A stretch of DNA of 64,000 nt from Pseudomonas sp. Irchel 3E13 (lineage in GTDB: Bacteria > Pseudomonadota > Gammaproteobacteria > Pseudomonadales > Pseudomonadaceae): the NCBI RefSeq assembly GCF_900187455.1, contig NZ_FYDX01000008.1, positions 62,001 through 126,000 on the forward strand, given 5' to 3'. Below, one piece after another: positions 49,790-56,892 of this stretch. Positions within the stretch are counted from its first letter, which is position 1, and each line of letters begins with the position of its first letter. A model generated the notes under the pieces. The model had not been told where the DNA came from and searched no databases. It saw only the letters and a program-made list of their open reading frames with translations. A program made the position numbers and the translations under genes.

Positions 49790-51120
49790 CTGATCTCACC
49801 ACCGCGGCAATTGCCGGCAGACCTCAAGTGAACGTCACCCAGGTGATTGAAGGTGGCACCTTCAACGCGTTCAGCGTGCGGGTGGCAGTGATCTGCTTCC
49901 TGGCGATCGTCTTCGACGGCATCGACAGCGCGCTGTTCGGCACCTTGCTGCCGGCCATCATGGCGGACATGAAGATGGGCCCGGCCGAGGCGGGGATCCT
50001 CGCCAGCGTCGGGCATATGGGCGCCGTGGTTGGCGCTATCGTGTTCGGCGTGGCGGCTGATGCCGTCGGGCGCAAGCGGATGATGCTTATCGGCTTGGCG
50101 GTGTTCATCACCTTCACCGCCGCCTGCGGCCTGGCTCAGGGCATCGTCGACTTTGCCCTCTACCGTGTCATCGCCGGTTTCGGCCTGGCCGGCATTGTGC
50201 CCATCGCCGTGGCGCTGGTGTTCGAATACACACCGGGCAAGTGGAAGGCGATGGCGTCGAGTGTGTCCTATACGGGCATCTCGGTTGGCGTGCTGGTGTC
50301 TGCCGTGTTGGCGATGGCGCTGCTCGGCAACTTCGGCTGGCGCGCGATATTGCTCGGCACCTTCGTCGGGATTCTGCTGGTGCCGTTTGCGGCGGCGTGG
50401 CTGCCGGAATCGATGTCGATCCTGGTGAAGAAGGGCAACCGCCCACGCATCCGCCAGATTCTGCAAGACGCCAACCCTCGGTTTGCCCTCGCCGATAGCG
50501 ACGAGTACGTGTTGAACGAGGCTCCAGCCGCCAAGGTGCCGCTGAAAAGCCTGTTTCAGGGCGGCTACGCACGGAACACGCTGTTCCTGGGCGTCGGGAT
50601 GCTCTGCATCATGATGATCGCCGTCACCCTGACCACCTGGATCGCGCAACTGATGGTCCAGCGCGGCTATTCGATGACCACCGGCATCAGCTTCATCCTG
50701 GTGTTCACCTGCAGCAATTTCATCTCCACCCCGCTGGCCGGATGGATGGCCGACCGGATGGGCTACCGCACGGTGTTCTGTCTCTACATGCCGGTTCTGT
50801 TTGTGTCGATTTCACTGATCGGTGTCATCCAGAACCCGCTGGGCGCCTTGGTCTGCATGTTTTTCGCCGGCTTCGCGGCCATGGGCGCGACCTGCATTCT
50901 CCTGCCCTATGTCGGCTCGCTGTATCCCTTGAGTTTTCGTTCGACGGCCATGGGCGTGATCTACGCCATAGGCCGGGTCGGCCCGATCGTTGGCCCCGCC
51001 ATTGCCGGGTTCATGCTCGCCGCGGGCGTCAGCGTCCCCCTCATTCTGGTGTGCATGGCCGCGCCGGCCTTGCTCGCGCTGGTGGCATTTCTGCTGGTTA
51101 AAGAAACGCTGGCGGAATAA
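49786..51120 (+). CDS. MFS transporter, aromatic acid:H+ symporter (AAHS) type
   Basis: This 444-residue carrier has 12 segments. The first membrane helix ends in VFDGIDSALFGTLLP, where AAHS members have the DGxD motif needed for aromatic-acid transport, and GVAADAVGRKRMM is the loop 2-3 signature. Members bring in 4-hydroxybenzoate, protocatechuate, vanillate and similar acids. It starts inside the RND stop codon (ATGA). Linkage to a ring-cleavage block and to the RND system supports an aromatic or cyclic acid as cargo. Confidence 0.9.
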   Translation: MTDLTTAAIAGRPQVNVTQVIEGGTFNAFSVRVAVICFLAIVFDGIDSALFGTLLPAIMADMKMGPAEAGILASVGHMGAVVGAIVFGVAADAVGRKRMMLIGLAVFITFTAACGLAQGIVDFALYRVIAGFGLAGIVPIAVALVFEYTPGKWKAMASSVSYTGISVGVLVSAVLAMALLGNFGWRAILLGTFVGILLVPFAAAWLPESMSILVKKGNRPRIRQILQDANPRFALADSDEYVLNEAPAAKVPLKSLFQGGYARNTLFLGVGMLCIMMIAVTLTTWIAQLMVQRGYSMTTGISFILVFTCSNFISTPLAGWMADRMGYRTVFCLYMPVLFVSISLIGVIQNPLGALVCMFFAGFAAMGATCILLPYVGSLYPLSFRSTAMGVIYAIGRVGPIVGPAIAGFMLAAGVSVPLILVCMAAPALLALVAFLLVKETLAE

Positions 51121-51170
51121 CCGGAACGTTACATCAACTTGCAGTACAACCTGAAAAAAGAGGCTTTACC

Positions 51171-51644
51171 ATGGATCGCTATATCAATCGTCTGTTCCAC
51201 GTCTGTATCACCGTTGCCAATATCGATGCCGCACTGGAGTTCTATTGCGGTGTGCTTGGCCTGGAATCCATTGGCAAGTTGCGCGGTGAAAGAGCGCCGG
51301 GCGAAATTCTCGGTTTCCCAGGCCAGATCATTGAAATCCATGCCGATCACCTGGTCGGCAAGGACAAGGAAAACGCCACCGTTATCGACCTGATCGAATT
51401 TGTCGAGCCAAAGACCGTGGTCAACAAGAACCCGGCTGCGCCGCTGAACCACGCCGGTATCAACCGCATGGCCTTCGGCGTGGACGATACCGACGCAATT
51501 CACCAGAAACTCAAGGCGCGTGGCGATATCGTGTTCCTCTGCGAACCCCAAGTGGTTATTGCGCCAACCGGTGGCAAGTTCAAGATCCTGACCTTCAAGG
51601 ACCCCTTCGACAACATTCTCGAAGTTATTGAATATTGCAAGTAA
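51171..51644 (+). CDS. VOC/glyoxalase-fold protein
   Basis: This 157-residue vicinal-oxygen-chelate protein has two paired beta-alpha-beta-beta-beta halves. The first begins LFHVCITVANIDAALEFY (possible metal His) and the second HAGINRMAFGVDD with a final DPFDNILEVIEYC (possible Glu ligand). It resembles epimerases, glyoxalases and small lyases, and the reaction is unknown. A similar protein is encoded at 52733. AAAGAGG lies upstream. It is the first of four small barrel-fold genes. Confidence 0.88.
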   Translation: MDRYINRLFHVCITVANIDAALEFYCGVLGLESIGKLRGERAPGEILGFPGQIIEIHADHLVGKDKENATVIDLIEFVEPKTVVNKNPAAPLNHAGINRMAFGVDDTDAIHQKLKARGDIVFLCEPQVVIAPTGGKFKILTFKDPFDNILEVIEYCK

Positions 51645-51709
51645 CGACGGCCCTGTACTAGTGTCGACTGGGTGCGTTTTTCTTACTCTGGCAGACCGGA
51701 GCTTTTCAA

Positions 51710-52237
51710 ATGAGCGTCACACAAGATAAATCCGAAATCATTGAAGTCATTAACCTCTATGGCGTCGCGCTTGATAGCCACGCCTGGGACCTGCTGGACG
51801 ACGTCTTCACCGAAGACGCCCATGCCGACTTCGGTCCGGCGGGCGCGGTATGGAAGTCGGTGGGCGCGCTGAAGTTCGCCTTCAAGGACTTTCACGAAAC
51901 ACTGACCAACCACATGCACACCATGACCGGCTCTTGCGTTCACGTTGAAGGCGACACCGCCTACGCCCTGACCTACGGCGACTGGCTGCTCTCCCGCGAC
52001 TCCGCCCAGGGCGGCCCGGACTGGGTCGGCCGTGGCTGGTACGACGATGTGCTGGTGCGCACCGACAAGGGCTGGCGCATCAGCAGCCGCGTATGCCGAC
52101 TGATTTCCTGGACCGGCAACCCGCTGGTGCCAGAGCCGGCCTACGAACAGCACCCGGTGATGACCACCCACACGCTGCGTAGCCACCGCGAGCAAGGCAA
52201 CATCCGTTTCTTCGAGGCGCTCGCCCGGAACCAGTAA
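51710..52237 (+). CDS. SnoaL/NTF2-like protein
   Basis: This 175-residue NTF2-fold protein of the SnoaL_4 kind opens with KSEIIEVINLYGVALDSHAWDLLDDVF, of which the HAWDLLDDVF end is the family hallmark, and has NHMHTMTG with buried His residues in the pocket. Members include dehydratases, ketosteroid isomerase-like enzymes and hydroxylating-dioxygenase-like small subunits. There is no cofactor site. CCGGAG precedes the start. It belongs to the small-barrel cassette and could catalyse an isomerisation or dehydration. A related gene at 56261 lies beside the CocE-type hydrolases. Confidence 0.85.
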   Translation: MSVTQDKSEIIEVINLYGVALDSHAWDLLDDVFTEDAHADFGPAGAVWKSVGALKFAFKDFHETLTNHMHTMTGSCVHVEGDTAYALTYGDWLLSRDSAQGGPDWVGRGWYDDVLVRTDKGWRISSRVCRLISWTGNPLVPEPAYEQHPVMTTHTLRSHREQGNIRFFEALARNQ

Positions 52238-52357
52238 GCCAATGACAACTCCGGGCCACTTCCGTTGTTTATCGAGAAGTGGTCTGCGGTGTCCTTTTTC
52301 CAAAAATCGCGTATTGCTGGCGGTTTGTTGAATCAGCAATGTCCAGCGGGAGTTTCA
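52238..52357 (+). other. Short intergenic stretch, 120 bases
   Basis: No hairpin with a T tract and no clear promoter was seen. GGGAG at 52348-52352 is the ribosome site for the following gene. Confidence 0.4.
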
Positions 52358-52717
52358 ATGATGAGCGGCCAGACAGTGATTTGGACGGTGGGCATCAATT
52401 GCCCGGCGGAACAGGAAGAGAAGTTTAATCGGTGGTACGACGATATTCATGTGCCCATGTTGTTGAAAGGTGATTTCGTCAAGAAAGTTACCCGCTTCAA
52501 GTTGGCACAAGAAACCTATCACGTCGGTACGGTGACTCAGCCGTGCCCGACGTACCTGACGATCTATGAATTCGAAAACCAGGCGAAGTTCGACGGCTGG
52601 ATGAATAGTCCGGCGCGCACAGAAGCTGGCGAAGACAAAGAGAGCACTTGGGGCGACAAGGTGTACGACGTCCAGTGGGCAACCCGCTACAACCTCACCA
52701 ACGCCTGGAATGTATAA
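52358..52717 (+). CDS. Small dimeric alpha/beta-barrel (EthD/ABM-like) protein
   Basis: This protein has about 119 residues. NRWYDDIHVPMLLKGDFVKK matches the EthD/dimeric-barrel pattern of W-Y-D-x-x-H-x-P, and LTIYEFENQAKFDGWMN is the second half of the ferredoxin-like fold. Relatives include EthD, muconolactone isomerase-like enzymes and cofactor-free monooxygenases. ATG 52358 and ATG 52361 both follow GGGAG; the latter has the better spacing. The role is unknown, but its position among VOC, SnoaL and SMP-30 genes suggests one step in transforming a lactone or quinone-like intermediate. Confidence 0.78.
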   Translation: MMSGQTVIWTVGINCPAEQEEKFNRWYDDIHVPMLLKGDFVKKVTRFKLAQETYHVGTVTQPCPTYLTIYEFENQAKFDGWMNSPARTEAGEDKESTWGDKVYDVQWATRYNLTNAWNV

Positions 52718-52732
52718 AAGGACGCCATTGAA

Positions 52733-53224
52733 ATGAGCGCATTGATCAAGAAACTATTGCATGTCTGCATTACCGTCCCCGATGTTGACGAGGCCCTGAA
52801 GTTCTACCGCGATGTATTGGGCTTCGTCTCGACCTTCGAAACCCGCACCGATGAAGCGGACGGCCCGCTGCTGGGGTTCGCCGAAGATGAAATCAGCATC
52901 TACGCGCACCACATCCTGACCGCAGGTGCAGACCCGCGCACAGCCACCGAAATCAACCTGATCGAGTACACCAAACCGGCCACCCTGGTGGATACCGGGC
53001 CTTATGAACTGATGAATCAGGTCGGCATCACCCGCCTGGCGCTGCTGGTCGACAGTGCACACGAAGCCTTCGGGAAGATTTCCGAATACCCCGGCGTTGA
53101 AGTGGTGTGCCCGCCGAAGGACATCATCATTCGCAAGCCTGGCGGCAACCTGAGCATGACCTGGTTCAGCTTCCGCGATCCGTTCGGCGTGTTCATCACC
53201 ATTGCCGAACCACCCAAAGCCTGA
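52733..53224 (+). CDS. VOC/glyoxalase-fold protein, paralogue of the 51171 gene
   Basis: This 163-residue VOC protein begins LLHVCITVPDVDEALKFYRD, nearly the same as the start of the 51171 protein, and ends RDPFGVFITIAEPP where the partner has DPFDNILEVIE. The final Glu ligand position is thus changed to Thr or shifted, so one of the pair may be a non-catalytic or differently acting partner. An NLIEYTKPATLVD stretch is shared in form. The pair probably arose by duplication and may act as a heteromer. Substrate unknown. Confidence 0.87.
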   Translation: MSALIKKLLHVCITVPDVDEALKFYRDVLGFVSTFETRTDEADGPLLGFAEDEISIYAHHILTAGADPRTATEINLIEYTKPATLVDTGPYELMNQVGITRLALLVDSAHEAFGKISEYPGVEVVCPPKDIIIRKPGGNLSMTWFSFRDPFGVFITIAEPPKA

Positions 53225-53299
53225 AGCCGTTCAGTTCGATAGCGCGGTTCAGCGTTGCTCGGATCGCCCAATCCAGTTCAAAAGAGTCCGGGAGACACT

Positions 53300-54175
53300 A
53301 TGCAGATCGATGTGCTGGTTGATGTAAAGACAACCATCGGTGAAGGTCCTTTGTGGGACGTGCAGGAGCAACGCTTGTACTGGATCGACGTGGTCGGCGG
53401 TCGCGTGTTTCGCTGTACCGCCGACGGCCGCGAGCTTCGCACCTGGGAGATGCCCGACAGCATAGGGTCGATGGCGCTGCGTCAGGGCGGCGGCGCGGTG
53501 GTTGCGCTGGGCTCGGGCTTGCACCTGCTCGACTTCGAGACCGGCGACACCCAACTGATCGCCCACCCCGAAGCCGACAAGCCGTATAACCGCTTGAATG
53601 ACGGCAAGGTGGACGCCCGCGGCCGCTTCGTCTTCGGCAGCATGGACACCCGCGAAGGCTTTGCCGACGGCACGCTGTTCCGCCTCGACCCCGACTTGTC
53701 GGTGCACCGGCTGGACGCGGGCTTTGCGATCTCCAACGGCCCGTGCTGGAGCCCCGATGGCTCGACGTTCTATTTCTCGGACACCTTCTCCGGGGAAATC
53801 TGGGCGTATGACTACGATCTCGACACCGGCGCCATCGCCAACCGCCGCACCTTTACCAACGCAGGCTTCACGCCGACGACGGCAACCGATGGATCAACGG
53901 TCGATGCCGAGGGGTTCCTTTGGAACGCCCAGGTTTATGCCGGCAAGCTGTGCCGCTTCGCGCCGGATGGCAGCCTCGACCGCGTCATCGAAATGCCGGT
54001 AAAGAAGGTCACCAGCGTTGCCTTCGGCGGGCCGGAGCTGGACATTCTGTACGTCACCTCCATGGCCAGGCCGCCTTTGCCTCGCTACCCCGGCGACAAC
54101 CAGATGCGCGGAAGCCTGTTTGCCGTTCGTGGCCTGGGTGTCAGAGGCTTGCCCGAGCCGCGCTTTGCCGGTTAG
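53300..54175 (+). CDS. SMP-30/gluconolactonase-like hydrolase
   Basis: This six-bladed beta-propeller lactonase of 291 residues has the first metal Glu in IGEGPLWDVQEQRLYWID (residues 14-31), the Asn/Asp in ISNGPCWSPDGSTFYFSD, and GFLWNAQVYAG with the later ligand region. Members hydrolyse lactones, using Ca(II) or Zn(II). GGGAG before ATG 53300 fixes the start; an in-frame start at 53255 is poorer. It follows the VOC paralogue by 75 bases, so a lactone is a probable intermediate of this block (inference). Confidence 0.92.
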   Translation: MQIDVLVDVKTTIGEGPLWDVQEQRLYWIDVVGGRVFRCTADGRELRTWEMPDSIGSMALRQGGGAVVALGSGLHLLDFETGDTQLIAHPEADKPYNRLNDGKVDARGRFVFGSMDTREGFADGTLFRLDPDLSVHRLDAGFAISNGPCWSPDGSTFYFSDTFSGEIWAYDYDLDTGAIANRRTFTNAGFTPTTATDGSTVDAEGFLWNAQVYAGKLCRFAPDGSLDRVIEMPVKKVTSVAFGGPELDILYVTSMARPPLPRYPGDNQMRGSLFAVRGLGVRGLPEPRFAG

Positions 54176-54271
54176 GCGTATCTGGCAAGCCATTTGCGAT
54201 CTGGATAGAATCGAAAATTTCTGCGTTTTGCTGATTTCATTGGCAAGAAATAATAAGAGACGACCCAGCGC

Positions 54272-55270
54272 ATGATGCTCCCGAAGTTGATGCACATCCG
54301 CATGTTCGTAGCGGTTTACGAGGAAGGCTCCTTCACCGTGGCAGCCAGCCGCGAGGGTTTGGGCCAGTCCGGCGTTTCGGCGCATGTGCGGCAGTTGGAA
54401 ACCCAACTGGGTGTGCGCCTGTTCGCCCGGGACCGGGCGATCATCCCGACGCCGGCGGGCCATGCCTACTACCAGGAATGCGTGCAGTTGCTGCGTCTGC
54501 ACGAGCACGCATGCAACGCGGTCGGCCGCCGTGCGGAGCCGTCCGACGGCGTTGTCCGCGTCGGCATGATTCCGACCATGACCCGCTCGGTCTTCAGCCG
54601 CGCGCTACGAGCCTTCGAAGCGGCTTATCCGAATGTCTCTGTGCAGTTGACGGAAGGCGCTGGCAGCGTGCTGGCGACGGCCGTGCGGCGCGGCATGCTG
54701 GATTTCGCCATCACCCAGCGGATGTCCAACGATGCCGGCGGAACCGGTGGAGCGGGGGGCCTCGGGACTTCGTTGTTCACCCGGACTCCGGCGTTCCTGG
54801 TGTCTTCCCCGAACTCGGGCTTGCCGCACTGCAAACCGGTGCGTTTGCGCGAAATGAACGACCTGCACCTGGTCCTGCCCGTTGGCCGGCGGCCGCTGCT
54901 GGAACAGTATCTGGTCGATCACAAGGTGCCGATCGTGCAGCGGCTCGGCGGGTTCGAGTCCATGCTCGGCGCCATGGACCTGGTGCGTTCCAGTCACTGG
55001 TCCGCGATCATTTCCGGGTTGTTTATCGCCGATGACCTGCGCCGCCGCAGGTTCACCCTCAACCCGCTGGCCGACCCCATCCTCTGGGACGACATGCTGC
55101 TGGTGGAGCCCGCACGTAAACCGCTGTCCCGGGTGGCGCAGAACTTCATCGCGGTGTTGCGCAAGGCCACCGAGGAAATCAACGCCATCCCCATCCAGAT
55201 CGCTTACGGCGTGCAGATGCCGAGTATGGGCCAGCCCTTTGTCCTTGAAGAGCGCAAAGACCATGAATGA
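54272..55270 (+). CDS. LysR-family regulator, first of an overlapping pair
   Basis: This 332-residue LTTR has HTH residues 8-60 (MFVAVYEEGSFTVAASRE, then QSGVSAHVRQLETQLG) and an effector domain from about residue 92 (VRVGMIPTMTRSVFS). The GGTGGAGG stretch near residue 155 is an unusual Gly-rich insert. Its stop overlaps the next LysR gene by eight bases. The two proteins share the same order of motifs and a matching AFLVS(S/A) block, so they are tandem duplicates. It lies after the small-barrel cassette and may control it. Confidence 0.92.
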   Translation: MMLPKLMHIRMFVAVYEEGSFTVAASREGLGQSGVSAHVRQLETQLGVRLFARDRAIIPTPAGHAYYQECVQLLRLHEHACNAVGRRAEPSDGVVRVGMIPTMTRSVFSRALRAFEAAYPNVSVQLTEGAGSVLATAVRRGMLDFAITQRMSNDAGGTGGAGGLGTSLFTRTPAFLVSSPNSGLPHCKPVRLREMNDLHLVLPVGRRPLLEQYLVDHKVPIVQRLGGFESMLGAMDLVRSSHWSAIISGLFIADDLRRRRFTLNPLADPILWDDMLLVEPARKPLSRVAQNFIAVLRKATEEINAIPIQIAYGVQMPSMGQPFVLEERKDHE

Positions 55271-56216
55271 TTCGTTGCCCGGCTTGCGCGAGATACAGAT
55301 GTTCGTGGCGGTGTATGAGACGCGCTCGTTCACCGCAGCGGCGGCCCGCGAATTCGCCACACAGTCAGGTATTTCCCAGCATATAAAGCAGATTGAAGAG
55401 CTGCTCGGCGTGCAGTTGTTCGACCGGCAGAAAATCGTCGAACCCACGGCGGCAGGCACGGTGTTCTATGGGCACTGCCTGCAGGTGCTGGCAGCCAACG
55501 CCAAGGCACTTCAGTCGCTGGATACCTTCGAGCGTGGCCTTGGAGGGGAAGTCCGTTTTGGCGTAACGCCTACGCTGGCGAGCCACCAGCTTGCGCCAGC
55601 CTACTTGCGCCTGATGGAACATAACCCGAACGCCTCCATCGCCGTGATCGACGCTCCGAGCAATATGCTGATCGACATGGTGCGGGCGAATGAACTGGAC
55701 TTTGCCATCATCCCTTCGATTTCCGAGCCCCCTACGGATTTGGCCACGACGGTGTTTGCCGCCACGCCAGCGTTCCTGGTCTCGGCCAATAACCACAGCG
55801 GCGGCTTCGAACATGGTCAGGTCATCGACTTCGACAAGTTGGTCGGCCTCAAGCTTCTGGCCCCCGACAGCCGCGAGCATGCGCAGTGGATCGGTACGCC
55901 GGTGGATCCCGGCTCGGGACCGGGGCCTTGCTACCAGCTCGATGCGGTGTTGGCGACGCTTGACCTGATTAGGCAAAGCGAATGGATGGCGATTCTTCCG
56001 GGGTTGCTATTCGTTCACAGCTTCAATGCCAGCCCGGCAGAGCGGGATTTCAAACTCAACCCGTTTTCCGGCGCGGGCCTGACGCTGGAATTGTTGTTGG
56101 TTCAACCGCCACGCTCGACCCCGTCGCCGCTGATGCTGGAAGTCATCGAGACGATTCGGGGCATTACCGAGGAGCACATACAGCGGTTGAGTGCGTTTCA
56201 GTCGGGGACCTATTGA
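55263..56216 (+). CDS. LysR-family regulator, second of an overlapping pair
   Basis: This 317-residue LTTR has the HTH block MFVAVYETRSFTAAAARE, then QSGISQHIKQIEELLG, and an effector domain from residue 90 (VRFGVTPTLASHQLA). The start lies within the end of the preceding LysR gene (eight-base overlap), so the two are made from one message. Residue patterns match the first protein strongly in the HTH and loosely in the ligand domain, which suggests different effectors with similar DNA targets, or a heteromer. A REP-like hairpin follows. Confidence 0.92.
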   Translation: MNDSLPGLREIQMFVAVYETRSFTAAAAREFATQSGISQHIKQIEELLGVQLFDRQKIVEPTAAGTVFYGHCLQVLAANAKALQSLDTFERGLGGEVRFGVTPTLASHQLAPAYLRLMEHNPNASIAVIDAPSNMLIDMVRANELDFAIIPSISEPPTDLATTVFAATPAFLVSANNHSGGFEHGQVIDFDKLVGLKLLAPDSREHAQWIGTPVDPGSGPGPCYQLDAVLATLDLIRQSEWMAILPGLLFVHSFNASPAERDFKLNPFSGAGLTLELLLVQPPRSTPSPLMLEVIETIRGITEEHIQRLSAFQSGTY

Positions 56217-56226
56217 TTAGCCACAA

Positions 56227-56258
56227 CCAGTGGGAGCGAGCTTGCTCGCTCCCACTGG
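56227..56258. repeat. REP-like hairpin of Pseudomonas type
   Basis: A perfect 15-bp stem, CCAGTGGGAGCGAGC / GCTCGCTCCCACTGG with TT as loop, lies between the stops of the convergent LysR and SnoaL genes. The core GTGGGAGCGAGCTTGCTCGC is a known dispersed repeat of Pseudomonas genomes. It may end transcripts from both sides, though no T tract follows. Confidence 0.85.
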
Positions 56259-56260
56259 GA

Positions 56261-56818
56261 TCAGGCGTCTTTCAGTGATTTCTCCGCCATCGGGCTACCC
56301 GAAAAACCAGCGACCTTGCGCAGCACGCGGTCGGTGCCGTCACGCGGGCTGCCGGACGCATCGGGGTGATCGTCGAACCAGTTTTCCTTGTCGGGATAGC
56401 GGTACATCAAGTCGACCATCAGCCGGCGTTCGGCAATCAGCCAGACCCCGTCGCGGCGTTCGAAGCGATCGAAATAGCGCGCCCACAACTTGACCGTCTC
56501 GCCTTTCCAGTGATGCCGCTCGGAGGCGGCGTGATCGGCCTGCAGGTAGGTTTCGACAAAGGCGATTTCCGGCCCGTCGAATTCGATCAGGCTGTTTCCG
56601 AGAAAATGCTGGGTTCGATTGAAGCGGGGCATTTCGTCGGTCAGAAACTGGAAGAATCCTTCGGCGCCGCCGACATGCAGGCTCTCAGGGAAGTGGATAT
56701 AGGCATCTTTATGGAAGGCGCCGCGCACCAGCGACATGTCGATGCGGTCGAGGCCGCGGCAGTAGCGCAGCAGCACATCGTGAATTTCGGTGCGCGCGGC
56801 AAGTTCTTCTAGGGTCAT
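56261..56818 (-). CDS. SnoaL/NTF2-like protein linked to CocE-type hydrolase
   Basis: This 185-residue NTF2-fold protein begins EIHDVLLRYCRGLDRIDMSL, the conserved first helix of SnoaL_4 proteins, then has RTQHFLGNSLIEFDG and WLIAERRLMVDLMYRY. AGGAG precedes the ATG at 56818. It is encoded after the 767-residue CocE-like hydrolase on the same strand, 74 bases apart, so it probably acts on the product or substrate of that enzyme. It is a distant relative of the 51710 protein. Reaction unknown; isomerase, dehydratase and dioxygenase-like roles are all known in the fold. Confidence 0.86.
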   Translation of the reverse strand: MTLEELAARTEIHDVLLRYCRGLDRIDMSLVRGAFHKDAYIHFPESLHVGGAEGFFQFLTDEMPRFNRTQHFLGNSLIEFDGPEIAFVETYLQADHAASERHHWKGETVKLWARYFDRFERRDGVWLIAERRLMVDLMYRYPDKENWFDDHPDASGSPRDGTDRVLRKVAGFSGSPMAEKSLKDA

Positions 56819-56892
56819 GGCAATCTCCTGGACTCGTTGTTATTGGTTTTGCAGGGTTTGACTGAGGGGCATGGGGCAGCAAGTAGCCGGTT

